Notes under the pieces: model-generated
What the model was told of the DNA's origin: nothing
The model's database searches: none
What the model saw: the letters and a program-made list of their open reading frames with translations, nothing else
Translations under genes and position numbers: made by a program
Part shown: positions 40,785-50,492 of the stretch, one piece after another
Numbering within the stretch: position 1 is the first letter of the stretch
Layout of the letters: every line of letters begins with the position of its first letter
DNA from: Denitratisoma sp. DHT3
Lineage (GTDB): Bacteria; Pseudomonadota; Gammaproteobacteria; Burkholderiales; Rhodocyclaceae
Reading direction: 5' to 3'
Length of the DNA: 64,000 nt
NCBI RefSeq assembly: GCF_007833355.1
Contig: NZ_CP020914.1
Span: forward strand, 1,412,047-1,476,046

Positions 40785-40916
40785 GACTACCTCCTGACAA
40801 AAGTTGAAATTGGCAGGAAGGCCGTCATCACCTGACGGGGTATCCCCGCCGGGGTTTGAAATGCTGTTTGTTTGGGAAGGCCAGCTACCTTCACCGTGTC
40901 CGCCATAAGGAGGACA
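40785..40916 (-). ncRNA. radC-motif-like RNA leader, copy 15, long form (upstream of ssb)
   Basis: H1 GTCCTCC-TTAT-GGCGGAC (40898-40915); H2 GAAGG-TAGCTGG-CCTTC (40876-40892); linker AAACAAACAGCATT (40860-40873); P1 CCCCGGCGGGG; P2 core CCGTCA/TGACGG. CCTTCCTG can pair with CAGGAGGT at 7 of 8 positions. Confidence 0.8.
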
Positions 40917-40960
40917 TGAGATGGGCGCATTCTGGCCATCTGGAAAGTTTTCAGGCTGTT

Positions 40961-40987
40961 GAAATATGCCCTTTTTGGACGCATTTC
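40961..40987. promoter_or_regulatory. Box E: 27-bp near-palindrome between ssb and the AcaB-like gene
   Basis: Half sites GAAATATG and CGCATTTC around CCCTTTTTGGA. It sits in the divergent gap, 177 bases from the ssb start and 62 bases from the start of the plus-strand gene. Confidence 0.6.
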
Positions 40988-41017
40988 AGACGCCATAGAT
41001 GATTCGTCCTGACTACT

Positions 41018-41042
41018 CTCCCGAGGCTATTCCAATCGGGAG
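41018..41042 (+). promoter_or_regulatory. Hairpin covering the ribosome-binding site of the AcaB-like gene
   Basis: CTCCCGA (41018-41024) and TCGGGAG (41036-41042) form a 7-bp stem with an 11-base loop. The right arm contains the GGGAG ribosome-binding site for the ATG at 41049, so the stem should limit translation. Confidence 0.5.
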
Positions 41043-41048
41043 ACAGTC

Positions 41049-41705
41049 ATGGCCACACGGCAGTACAAACTTTCAACCAACATACCCACCGTCAGGCTGA
41101 GCAATAGCCGACCGTTCATTACCCAGAAGGCTCTGCTGAATTCCTTACATGCCCAGCAGATATTCGAGCGTGGCTACGACATGTGCGCCAATAGCCTGTT
41201 CTCGCTGACTGTCGTTTTGCGCTTCATCGGCACCGAAGAACAGGCCCAGGCGGTAGAAGCAATGGTTGATGACCTTCTCAACAAGACCCTGGAGGAGATT
41301 CGCCAGGAGATCAAGCGCATGCAGGATATGAGCGAAGCCAATGGCTGCGAGACGATGATCGGCTATACCAATGCCCGTACCGTCGAGATTCAGATCACGT
41401 CGCCGCGCTCGATACGGTTTCTCGCCATCATCCGCGAGTTCGATCAGTTGATCGCCGCGATGGATACCCTATGGCTTGCCTGTCTCATCGACGACACGCA
41501 CTACGCCATCGAGGCATATCAATGGAAACGCAGGATTCTTCGAGTAGCCGGGCAAATTCGCACCCTTGCCACGCGCGCGATTCTGGCGGCACGCAAGAAG
41601 GAAACCGTGGAACTTGCAGCGGAGGAAAAAGAGTCGGTGGTCGTCAGAGAGTTCGCAACGCCAAACAATGACACGAGCAAAGCCGGGGATAACGTTGATT
41701 CGTGA
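41049..41705 (+). CDS. AcaB/DUF1845-like (TIGR03761) integrating-conjugative-element protein
   Basis: 218 residues. The pattern LHAQQIFERGYDMCANSLFS, then a helical centre with SPRSIRFLAIIREFDQLIAA and a C-terminal WKRRILRVAGQIRTLATRAI, is that of the DUF1845/PFL_4669 proteins of ICEs, of which AcaB of IncA/C plasmids is an activator of the acaDC operon. If so, it belongs to the same control circuit as the FlhDC-like genes at 19.2-20.0 kb. It is the only plus-strand gene in this part and is next to box E. Confidence 0.65.
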   Translation: MATRQYKLSTNIPTVRLSNSRPFITQKALLNSLHAQQIFERGYDMCANSLFSLTVVLRFIGTEEQAQAVEAMVDDLLNKTLEEIRQEIKRMQDMSEANGCETMIGYTNARTVEIQITSPRSIRFLAIIREFDQLIAAMDTLWLACLIDDTHYAIEAYQWKRRILRVAGQIRTLATRAILAARKKETVELAAEEKESVVVREFATPNNDTSKAGDNVDS

Positions 41706-41795
41706 TTGCGGGAGCCGTTTTCAATCACATTTTCGGCAATGCTGACTTGCCGCAGATCGAATGATCGTGACGTTTTTTTTCTGGGCATTCCGCCA

Positions 41796-44144
41796 TCAAA
41801 TATCCAACTTGCGCAAGCGCAGCGCATTGAGTACCACCGAGAGCGACGAGGCGCTCATGGCGAAGGCGGCAAAGATAGGGCTGATCAGGATGCCGAAGAA
41901 GGGATAGAGCGCTCCGGCTGCGATGGGGACTCCCGCCGCGTTATAAATCAGCGCAAAAAACAGGTTCTGCTTGATATTGCGCATGGTTGCACGGGACAAG
42001 CGCCGCGCCCGCACGATACCGCCGAGGTTTCCCTTGACCAGCGTGAAGCCGGCACTTTCGATGGCGACATCCGCCCCCGTGCCCATGGCGATACCGACAT
42101 CGGCTTGAGCCAGTGCGGGTGCGTCGTTCACCCCGTCGCCGGCCATGGCCACCTTGCGGCCCTGTGCTTGCAGTTCCTGGATGATGCGCGCCTTGTCGGC
42201 CGGCAGCACGTCTGCGCGAATTTCGTCGATTCCCAGCCGTGCCGCCACGGCGCGTGCCGTACGCTCGTTGTCGCCGGTCGCCATGATGATGCGAAATCCC
42301 AGGTCGTGGAGTGCCTTGAGCACCGCCGGCGTCGTCTCCTTGATCGGGTCGGCAACGCTCAACAGGCCGGCAACCGCTCCGTCGAGAACGACGTACATCA
42401 CCGTCTCTCCCTGATCGCGACGGGCATCGGCATCCGCAGAGTGCTGCTGCGCCGAAAGCCCCAAGTCGTCGAGCAGCCTCGCGTTTCCCAGCGCGACGTC
42501 GCGGCCATCGATCCGGCCCTTGACGCCTTTGCCGGTGATGGCTTCGAAATCCTCGGCACGGGCCGGCGCAATTCCGCGCTCCTCGGCACCGACGACGATG
42601 GCCTCGGCCAGCGGGTGTTCGGAACCGCGCTCCAGGCTCGCCGCGAGTCTCAATACCTCGTTCTCATCATGCCCTTCGGCCGGCAGCACGGCAATAAGCT
42701 TGGGTTTCCCGACGGTAAGCGTGCCGGTCTTGTCCACGATCAGCGTATCTACCTTGGCGAAACGCTCAAGCGCTTCGGCGTTTTTGATCAGCACGCCTGC
42801 CTGGGCGCCACGGCCGGTCGCGGTCATGATCGACATGGGCGTGGCCAGCCCGAGCGCACAGGGACAGGCGATGATCAGAACCGCGACCGCCGCCACCAGC
42901 GCATAGGCGAACGCCGGCGCCGGTCCCCACAGGGCCCAGGCGATGAAGGCCAACACGGCGCTGCCGATCACCGCCGGCACGAATCGACCGGCAACCATGT
43001 CGGCAAATTTCTGGATCGGGGCGCGCGATCGTTGGGCATTGGCCACCATATCGACGATCTGCGCAAGCAGGGTGTCAGCCCCAACCCGCACGGCTTCCAT
43101 GACGAAGGTCCCGTTACCGTTGAAGGTGGCACCGGTCACCGCTTCGCCCGCCACCTTCTCCACCGGCACCGGTTCGCCGGTGACCATCGACTCGTCGACC
43201 GAGGAGTGCCCCTCGATCACCACACCATCCACCGGCACCTTGTCGCCGGGGCGCACCCGCAGGCGGTCGCCCACGCGGACCTGCTCCAGGGGTATCTCCT
43301 CCTCGCTGCCATCCGGGCGGATCACCCGAGCCGTTTTGGCAGCCAGGTCGAGCAGTGCGCGGATGGCTCTGCCGGTACCTTCCCGGGCCTGCAGTTCCAT
43401 TACCTGGCCGAGCAGGACCAGGGTGACGATGACCGCTGCAGCCTCGAAATAGACGCCGACCGTGCCATCCTCCATACGAAATCCAGCCGGAAAGACACCC
43501 GGTGCCGTCACCGCGACGATGCTGAAAAGATAGGCCGCGCCAACCCCCATGGCGATCAGGCTGAACATGTTGAGGTTCTTCGTGACGAAGGATGTCACCC
43601 CGCGCGTGAAGAAAGGCCATCCGGCCCACAGGATCACCGGCGATGAAAGAAGCACCTCCGCCCATTGTGCCGTGCGTTCGCCCAGCCCTTCGCGAATGAA
43701 CCCCAGGCCAATCAAAGGTCCCATGGTCAGGATCAGCAGCGGGATGCTGAACGCCGTGCCGACCCACAGTCGGCGAGTGAAATCGACCAGTTCCGGATTG
43801 GGACCGTCGGCGGCTGTCGGCACCCCCATCGGTTCCAGCGCCATGCCGCACTTGGGACATTCGCCGGGTGTGTCGCGGATGATCTCCGGATGCATCGGGC
43901 AGGTCCATTTCGTACCCTTCGGGACATCCGGAACCGCCGGTCGATTAGCCGTGTACCGATCGGGGCTGGCGACAAACTTGTCGTGACATTTCTGCGAGCA
44001 AAAATGATAGACGACCCCTTCGTGCTCGGCACTGGGCTTGCCGGCATCCAGCGTCACGTTCATGCCACACACCGGATCTTTCGAGTTCGCGGCGCCATGC
44101 TCGTGATGATGGTGCTCATGCCGCGGCGCGGATTTGTCGGTCAT
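41796..44144 (-). CDS. copA: Copper/silver P1B-type ATPase with YHS and heavy-metal-binding domains
   Basis: 782 residues from the ATG at 44144 (AAGGAGC upstream). Order: a His-rich start ([10 protein letters not shown]), a YHS domain ([21 protein letters not shown]), a heavy-metal-binding domain ([20 protein letters not shown]), eight membrane segments, the CPC metal site ([13 protein letters not shown]), phosphorylation site DKTGTLT, HP motif SEHPLAEAI and [10 protein letters not shown]. It exports Cu(I) or Ag(I) across the inner membrane. The symbol is given in the ATPase sense; the multicopper oxidase below is a different CopA. Confidence 0.93.
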   Translation of the reverse strand: MTDKSAPRHEHHHHEHGAANSKDPVCGMNVTLDAGKPSAEHEGVVYHFCSQKCHDKFVASPDRYTANRPAVPDVPKGTKWTCPMHPEIIRDTPGECPKCGMALEPMGVPTAADGPNPELVDFTRRLWVGTAFSIPLLILTMGPLIGLGFIREGLGERTAQWAEVLLSSPVILWAGWPFFTRGVTSFVTKNLNMFSLIAMGVGAAYLFSIVAVTAPGVFPAGFRMEDGTVGVYFEAAAVIVTLVLLGQVMELQAREGTGRAIRALLDLAAKTARVIRPDGSEEEIPLEQVRVGDRLRVRPGDKVPVDGVVIEGHSSVDESMVTGEPVPVEKVAGEAVTGATFNGNGTFVMEAVRVGADTLLAQIVDMVANAQRSRAPIQKFADMVAGRFVPAVIGSAVLAFIAWALWGPAPAFAYALVAAVAVLIIACPCALGLATPMSIMTATGRGAQAGVLIKNAEALERFAKVDTLIVDKTGTLTVGKPKLIAVLPAEGHDENEVLRLAASLERGSEHPLAEAIVVGAEERGIAPARAEDFEAITGKGVKGRIDGRDVALGNARLLDDLGLSAQQHSADADARRDQGETVMYVVLDGAVAGLLSVADPIKETTPAVLKALHDLGFRIIMATGDNERTARAVAARLGIDEIRADVLPADKARIIQELQAQGRKVAMAGDGVNDAPALAQADVGIAMGTGADVAIESAGFTLVKGNLGGIVRARRLSRATMRNIKQNLFFALIYNAAGVPIAAGALYPFFGILISPIFAAFAMSASSLSVVLNALRLRKLDI

Positions 44145-44192
44145 GGTCGTTTGCTCCTTGTCCATTTCATCCCCTTCGATTCACGACGACGC

Positions 44193-44864
44193 TCATCTGA
44201 CGGGTGAATCCGGCGCGCCCGGGTCGTTGGATGTGCGCCGATGCGGAAAGAAGGCCGGGGTCGCTTGCACATAGCGTGTCCACGCCTCGCCAAAGGCGGC
44301 AGCGGAATCGCGTTCCTCGCGCCGGGCGAGACGCACATACACGATGAGCAGGATGGGAAACATCACCAGCGTAATCAGCGTCGGCCATTGAAGCAGGAAC
44401 CCGGCCATGATCAGGACGAAGGCGACGTACTGCGGATGGCGCACACGCGCGTAAGGGCCGCTGGTCGCCAGCCGATTGCTTGCCTGCGCCGCATAGAGCA
44501 CGTGCCATGCGGCCGCGAGCAACCAGAAGCCGCCGCCGATGAACGCGGCAGACAACAGGTGGAACGGCCCGAAGTGCGGGTTGGCGCGCCAGCCGAACAT
44601 CACTTCCAGAAGATGACCCGAATCGTGGGCGAGGAAGTCCACGCCGGGGAACTGCTTGGTCAGCCAGCCCGAGAGCAGATAGATGGTGAGCGGAAATCCA
44701 TACATCTCCGTGAACAGCGCAACCACGAAGGCCGAAAACATGCCCAGGGTGCGCCAGTCGCGAGCACTATGAGGCTTGAAGAAGCTGAAGGCAAAGAAGA
44801 TGAACAGCGCCGAGTTGATCAGCACCAGCGACCACAGGCCATAGGCGGGAACAGCTTCTGTCAT
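44193..44864 (-). CDS. Isoprenylcysteine methyltransferase-like membrane protein
   Basis: 223 residues with five or six membrane segments and the C-terminal SAM-binding signature of the ICMT/PEMT family: [20 protein letters not shown] and, later, [20 protein letters not shown]. Such genes are common neighbours of copper and other metal ATPases; the methylated substrate is unknown. Its ATG overlaps the stop of the DUF2933 gene (ATGA). Confidence 0.8.
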   Translation of the reverse strand: MTEAVPAYGLWSLVLINSALFIFFAFSFFKPHSARDWRTLGMFSAFVVALFTEMYGFPLTIYLLSGWLTKQFPGVDFLAHDSGHLLEVMFGWRANPHFGPFHLLSAAFIGGGFWLLAAAWHVLYAAQASNRLATSGPYARVRHPQYVAFVLIMAGFLLQWPTLITLVMFPILLIVYVRLARREERDSAAAFGEAWTRYVQATPAFFPHRRTSNDPGAPDSPVR

Positions 44865-45124
44865 TTTCCTGTTCCATCGTTGGACCTGCCGTCGCCTCCG
44901 CCATGGCCATGGCCGCCGTGCATGAACAGGTGCATCAGCGGACAGGCGAGAAGGATCAGGTAGGGCAGCCAGCCGATCAGGCCGGAGAGATGCATCCTGT
45001 GCTCAAAGGCCAGGAGCAGAACCGCGAGGAGTGCGAAACCGCCGAAGACCCAACGGGAGCGACGGCTTGTCCTGACGGGAGTCGCATGCGGTGTCCCGTG
45101 CGCGGAATGGTCATGGGTTTGCAT
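44861..45124 (-). CDS. DUF2933-like small His-rich membrane protein
   Basis: 87 residues from the ATG at 45124; an upstream in-frame extension overlaps the YHS gene and is rejected. Two membrane segments ([40 protein letters not shown]) lead to a C-terminal His/Gly tail ([11 protein letters not shown]). This is the DUF2933 pattern, regularly found with copper ATPases and YHS proteins. Confidence 0.8.
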   Translation of the reverse strand: MQTHDHSAHGTPHATPVRTSRRSRWVFGGFALLAVLLLAFEHRMHLSGLIGWLPYLILLACPLMHLFMHGGHGHGGGDGRSNDGTGK

Positions 45125-45341
45125 CGTATTCTTCTGTAGGCATTGACTTGGGTGGCATGCCGTGCTGGCGGTGCGCCCGAAGATAGCTTTTCGGGTCGGC
45201 CAGGAAGGCATCCCGGCACACCTGTGCGCAAAAGTAATAGGTCTTGCGCTGATGCTCCGCTTCTGCGACCGCAGTGAGTCGGCTGACGACCATGCCGCAA
45301 ACGGGATCCTTGTAGTTCGTGTCGTCGGAACGATGTTTCAT
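45111..45341 (-). CDS. YHS-domain protein
   Basis: 76 residues from the ATG at 45341 (AGGAGGGCAA upstream). The body is one YHS domain: YKDPVCGMVVSRLTAVAEAE then TYYFCAQVCRDAFLADPKSY, with the two cysteine clusters that bind metal. It is the first gene of the operon towards the copper ATPase. A copper-regulator-like box lies 89 bases upstream and the mer transposon begins just beyond that. Confidence 0.85.
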   Translation of the reverse strand: MKHRSDDTNYKDPVCGMVVSRLTAVAEAEHQRKTYYFCAQVCRDAFLADPKSYLRAHRQHGMPPKSMPTEEYDANP

Positions 45342-45429
45342 TTGCCCTCCTGGATGTTGATCGATTTCGATGAACTTCACGTCACTGTCACTATGCCCGC
45401 GACAACCTGACGCGAACATGACGCCGAAA

Positions 45430-45443
45430 TGACATTTTCGTCA
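45430..45443. promoter_or_regulatory. Copper-regulator-like box (TGACATTTTCGTCA)
   Basis: Palindromic arms TGACG and TGTCA with a four-base gap, read on the minus strand. A sister site occurs at 53955-53968 before the DUF411-copA operon. It resembles CusR/CopR-type response-regulator boxes. No copper two-component gene pair is in the window. Confidence 0.45.
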
Positions 45444-45464
45444 GCAGGGCCGGACTATCCCTTA

Positions 45465-45502
45465 GGGGTCGTCTCAGAATTCGGAAAATAAAGCACGTTA
45501 AG
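45465..45502 (+). repeat. Left terminal inverted repeat of the mer element (38 bp)
   Basis: Starts with GGGGTCGTCTC and ends GCACGTTAAG. It differs from the usual Tn21 end by a few bases in the middle. The merR stop codon lies inside it. Confidence 0.85.
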
Positions 45503-45953
45503 GCCTAGTCGCCCTGTGACCACCCCGCGCCGGCGTCGCGAGGTTCGCTCCGTCTTGCAGTGACGCAATCAGTGGGCAGGAAACGTTCCCCTTTCGCGCA
45601 TGGCAGGCGCACACCAACTCAGACAACACGGCCTCCATGCGCGCCAGGTCAGCCATCTTCTCGCGCACATCCTTGAGCTTGTGCTCGGCCAGACTACTGG
45701 CTTCCTCGCAATGGGTGCCGTCCTCCAGTTTCAGAAGCTGGCCGATCTCGTCCAGGCTGAATCCCAGGCGCTGGGCTGACTTCACGAACTTCACCCGCGC
45801 CACGTTCGCCTGCCCGTAGCGGCGGATGCTCCCATACGGCCGCTCTGGCTGGGGCAGCAAGCCCTTAAGTTGGTAGAACCGGATGGTCTCCACATTGACC
45901 CCGGCCGCCTTGGCGAAAACACCAATGGTCAGGTTCTCCAAATTGTTTTCCAT
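45498..45953 (-). CDS. merR: MerR, mercury-responsive regulator
   Basis: 151 residues. N-terminal HTH ([20 protein letters not shown]), coupling helix and the three Hg-binding cysteines: HCEEA (about residue 82), then [14 protein letters not shown] (about 117 and 126). MerR represses without Hg(II) and activates with it by untwisting the promoter. The last 20 residues are unlike canonical MerR and the stop codon falls inside the terminal repeat. It is divergent from merT. Confidence 0.95.
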   Translation of the reverse strand: MENNLENLTIGVFAKAAGVNVETIRFYQLKGLLPQPERPYGSIRRYGQANVARVKFVKSAQRLGFSLDEIGQLLKLEDGTHCEEASSLAEHKLKDVREKMADLARMEAVLSELVCACHARKGNVSCPLIASLQDGANLATPARGGHRATRP

Positions 45954-45958
45954 TTCGC

Positions 45959-45989
45959 TTGACTCCGTACATAACTACGGAAGTAAGGT
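45959..45989 (+). promoter_or_regulatory. mer promoter/operator
   Basis: A -35 TTGACT (45959-45964), a 19-bp spacer and a -10 TAAGGT (45984-45989). The operator dyad CCGTA (45965-45969) / TACGG (45976-45980) fills the spacer. The long spacer is the classic arrangement that MerR with Hg(II) corrects. Confidence 0.93.
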
Positions 45990-46024
45990 TACGCTATCCA
46001 ATTCAAATTCGAAAGGACAAGCGC

Positions 46025-46375
46025 ATGTCTGAATCACAAAACCGGCGCGGGGCGCTCTTCACCGGAGGGCTGGCCGCCATCCTCGCCTCAACTTGCTGCC
46101 TCGGGCCGCTGGTTCTGGTCGCCCTGGGGTTCAGCGGCGCTTGGATCGGCAACCTGACGGTGCTGGAGCCGTATCGGCCGATATTCATTGGCGCAGCGCT
46201 CATCGCGCTTTTCTTCGCCTGGCGCAGCATCTTCCGACCTGCCCATGCCTGCAAGCCCGGCGACGTCTGCGCCGTGCCCCAGGTGCGGACGGCCTACAAG
46301 GTAATTTTCTGGATCGTCGCGGCGCTGGTCCTGGTGGCTCTCGCGTTTCCCTACATCCTGCCGCTGTTCTACTGA
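46025..46375 (+). CDS. merT: MerT, mercuric ion transporter
   Basis: 116 residues from the ATG at 46025 (AAAGGACAAGCGC upstream). Three membrane segments; the first carries the Cys pair (ILASTCCLGPLVL) and the loop after the second carries HACKPGDVCAVP. It brings Hg(II) from MerP to cytoplasmic MerA. Confidence 0.95.
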   Translation: MSESQNRRGALFTGGLAAILASTCCLGPLVLVALGFSGAWIGNLTVLEPYRPIFIGAALIALFFAWRSIFRPAHACKPGDVCAVPQVRTAYKVIFWIVAALVLVALAFPYILPLFY

Positions 46376-46387
46376 AAGGAGATCACC

Positions 46388-48371
<1,984 letters not shown>

Positions 48372-48389
48372 GGAAAAAGGTGGTGTTCA

Positions 48390-48539
48390 ACGAGCGCCTA
48401 CACGGTGTCCCGGCTGGCCCTTGATGCCGGGGTGAGCGTGCATATCGTGCGCGACTATCTGCTGAGCGGATTGGTGCGGCCGGTGGCGTGCCCCCCAGGC
48501 GGCTACAGACTGTTCTCGGCTGGTAATACATCAACCTGA
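48390..48539 (+). pseudogene. merD: merD remnant, start codon changed to ACG and 3' end lost
   Basis: Codons from 48390 read [20 protein letters not shown] then [20 protein letters not shown], the N-terminal HTH of MerD, but the expected ATG is ACG. The frame stops at TGA 48537-48539 after joining foreign sequence. About 49 of some 120 codons remain. It cannot encode working MerD. Confidence 0.88.
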
Positions 48540-48619
48540 CCGGCGATTATCTGTGGCGCAGCAGCGCCAAGGTCGACGTGGGCAAGTTCAGGCCGCTACG
48601 ACCGCTGCAACCGGTTTAG
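48527..48619 (+). pseudogene. C-terminal remnant of a Tn3-family transposase (tnpA)
   Basis: In the frame from 48527 the codons read [20 protein letters not shown] then [10 protein letters not shown] and stop at 48617-48619. This is the conserved end of Tn3-family TnpA proteins, placed as expected next to the right inverted repeat. About 970 codons of tnpA are gone, fused by deletion to the merD remnant. Confidence 0.8.
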
Positions 48620-48652
48620 CGTGCTCTATTTTCCGTTATCCGAGCCCCCCCC
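48616..48652 (-). repeat. Right terminal inverted repeat of the mer element (damaged)
   Basis: Plus strand TTAGCGTGCTCTATTTTCCG GTTATCCGAG in sequence, then a run of eight C. Compared with the left end it keeps about 29 bases and has lost the GTCGTCTC part near the tip. Confidence 0.72.
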
Positions 48653-48654
48653 TC

Positions 48655-49158
48655 TTAGCGCGACCGCGCTGGCGGACGGTTGCAGCAAGCGCCGCTCATC
48701 GGATGCGCCTCGTTTTCGATTTCGTTGCCCTCGATGAATTTCCACAGATTGCGGCGCCAGCGATGCAAACCGCCGCGAAGAATGAGGCCCGCTTCGGCAA
48801 CGACACCTTCAATCTGTGCAAGCGTCGCCTGGCGTAGGTCGTATTCGACCGTGATGCCATCGAGATCGGGAGTGGCGGCAGCGACTCCCATCATGCTCAG
48901 GAGTTTGCCGCATGCGACACGAAGCGCCTCCCGTGTCGGCGCGACGAAGCGGAGCCTATGTCTCCGGACGATGGGAACGATATTCTGGACACCTCTTGGC
49001 ACGGTGTAGAGCGCTGGGGTGGCAATGAAGCGCTCTTGACATTGCGCTGAACAGAAATGGAACTCGAGCCCTTGCCACGTCGTCGAGTACGGTGATGCGG
49101 CAACGCCTACAACCATTCCACACACAGGGTCGCGGCTCGTTTCGGGTCTCCTGGTCAT
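48655..49158 (-). CDS. YHS-domain protein with a C-terminal metal-associated-like domain
   Basis: 167 residues, ATG at 49158 (AGGAGGGGGCC upstream). The N-terminal YHS domain is SRDPVCGMVVGVAASPYSTT..FHFCSAQCQERF. The middle (RVACGKLLSMMGVAAATPDL then DGITVEYDLRQATLAQIEGV) resembles an HMA-type ferredoxin-like fold without the CxxC. The tail has a Cys pair (GACCNRPP). Its stop codon lies right at the right edge of the mer element, so its end may have been shaped by that insertion. Confidence 0.75.
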   Translation of the reverse strand: MTRRPETSRDPVCGMVVGVAASPYSTTWQGLEFHFCSAQCQERFIATPALYTVPRGVQNIVPIVRRHRLRFVAPTREALRVACGKLLSMMGVAAATPDLDGITVEYDLRQATLAQIEGVVAEAGLILRGGLHRWRRNLWKFIEGNEIENEAHPMSGACCNRPPARSR

Positions 49159-49253
49159 GGCCCCCTCCTGTCAAAGCAGAGCATGGAGATGCTGAAAGTC
49201 AGCGACGTGCCGGTTATGCGCCGTCCCGCCAGCGCCGACTTTCTGGGCATCCG

Positions 49254-49646
49254 TCAGATCGCCTGCATGACCCGCTCAAGTTTGCCGCGCACCGTTGCGG
49301 CGAGAGGCTCGATGTTCGGGTTGTCGACGAGTTGAAGCACGGCAGCGGGATCCATGAACTCGACAAACACGGCCCCGGCGGCATCCTGGCGGACGACGAC
49401 ATTGCAGGGCAACAGGAGGCCGATGGACGGTTCGGCGGTCATCGCCTGGTGCGCCAGCTTTGGGTTGCAAGCGCCGAGGATGCGATACGGAGGCATGTCC
49501 TCATCCAGCTTCTTCTTCATCGTGGCCGAAACATCGATGTCGGTCAGTACGCCGAAGCCTTCTTTCTGCAACTCGGCGGTGACGCATTCGATGGCCTGAT
49601 CGAATGCAAGCGCGACCTTTTTGCCGAAACCGTAGCGTGTATTCAT
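49254..49646 (-). CDS. DUF302 protein
   Basis: 130 residues, ATG at 49646 (AAGGAGAGAGCA upstream). The DUF302 pattern is clear: FDQAIECVTAELQKEGFGVL near the N-terminus, YRILGACNPKLAHQAM, then IGLLLPCNVVVRQDAAGAVF. DUF302 proteins are common next to copper genes; the single conserved Cys may bind metal. Function unknown. Confidence 0.88.
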   Translation of the reverse strand: MNTRYGFGKKVALAFDQAIECVTAELQKEGFGVLTDIDVSATMKKKLDEDMPPYRILGACNPKLAHQAMTAEPSIGLLLPCNVVVRQDAAGAVFVEFMDPAAVLQLVDNPNIEPLAATVRGKLERVMQAI

Positions 49647-49682
49647 TGCTCTCTCCTTGTTAAGGGCATGCCCATGCGCGGC

Positions 49683-49919
49683 TCATCGTTTGTTGTGTCC
49701 TTCAAGGTCGGCGCGACGCTCCTGATACTCGTCGCGCCCGATCTCGCCGCGCGCGTAGCGCGCATCCAGAATCTCATGCGGGGACTGCTGTGTTTCGTCC
49801 TTGGCACCGCGACTGGAAGCCGCTTTGGCGAACAGCCAGACCAGCAAGATGATCGGCAGTCCCCAGAGCAGGATCATGCCGATACCCATCGGCCAGCCAC
49901 CGTGATCGTATCCCCACAT
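49683..49919 (-). CDS. SHOCT-domain membrane protein
   Basis: 78 residues. A Gly/Trp/Met-rich start (MWGYDHGGWPMGIGM), one membrane segment (ILLWGLPIILLVWLFAKAA) and a C-terminal SHOCT motif (HEILDARYARGEIGRDEYQE). Such proteins are frequent in copper-resistance clusters; role unknown. Confidence 0.85.
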   Translation of the reverse strand: MWGYDHGGWPMGIGMILLWGLPIILLVWLFAKAASSRGAKDETQQSPHEILDARYARGEIGRDEYQERRADLEGHNKR

Positions 49920-49941
49920 GGCGATTTCTCCGCAGATGCCG

Positions 49942-50415
49942 TCAATTGGCTGGCTTGGCCGCGCCGCCTTGCTGCATCGTGCCCATGCCGCCCTGCATCA
50001 TCATTTGCATCATGTCCATGCGCTTTTCCATCATCTCCATGCGCTTGGCCATCATGTCGTCCGCACCCGCCATGCCTTGGCTACCGCCCATCATGCCCAT
50101 GCCACCGCGCTCCATCATCGGACAGCCCATCATCCCGGACTGCATGCCGCGCGCCATGCCTATGTTCTCCTGCATCGTCTGCATGTGCTCGGCCATGGCC
50201 TTTTGCCGCTCGGCGTCGGTTTTGGCATTGGCGATGCGGTCGAGCTGTGGCTGCATCTTCTTGACGTTGTCCTGCATTTTCTTCACCTGCGGCCCGATCT
50301 GCGCGGGGGCGCTCTTGGCTTCAGCCGCCTTTTCCGGGTGGTGCGCATCATCGGCGAAAGCCGGCATGGTCAGGGCGAGCGATGCGGCAAGAACGGATAT
50401 CGTGATCGTTTTCAT
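49942..50415 (-). CDS. Periplasmic Met-rich protein
   Basis: 157 residues from the ATG at 50415 (AAGGAGCACTACC upstream). A signal peptide (ISVLAASLALTMPAFA) leads to a helical middle and a strongly methionine-rich C-terminal half (GMMGCPMMERGGMGMMGG; MEMMEKRMDMMQMMMQGGMG). Met clusters bind Cu(I)/Ag(I), so it is probably a periplasmic copper sponge or chaperone working with CopA and CopB. Confidence 0.8.
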   Translation of the reverse strand: MKTITISVLAASLALTMPAFADDAHHPEKAAEAKSAPAQIGPQVKKMQDNVKKMQPQLDRIANAKTDAERQKAMAEHMQTMQENIGMARGMQSGMMGCPMMERGGMGMMGGSQGMAGADDMMAKRMEMMEKRMDMMQMMMQGGMGTMQQGGAAKPAN

Positions 50416-50492
50416 GGTAGTGCTCCTTGGGTAGTTGACGTGGGTGTTACTTTGATCGGACATTGCTTTTCAATTGACTATTCGGCGACTCT

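Noticed and set aside
20828..40916. CRISPR-like or transposon-end explanation for the dispersed leader repeats
   Set aside because: The copies are not regularly spaced, are always just upstream of a start codon, and vary in sequence while keeping base pairing, which fits RNA leaders and not CRISPR repeats or transposon ends.
41706..43646. 646-codon plus-strand open frame opposite the copper ATPase
   Set aside because: It is a shadow of the GC-rich ATPase gene: Arg/His/Gly-rich, no domain, no ribosome-binding site, and the minus-strand gene has full P-type ATPase motifs.
49092..50264. 390-codon plus-strand open frame across several small metal genes
   Set aside because: It spans three separate minus-strand genes with good starts and known domains; its translation is low complexity.
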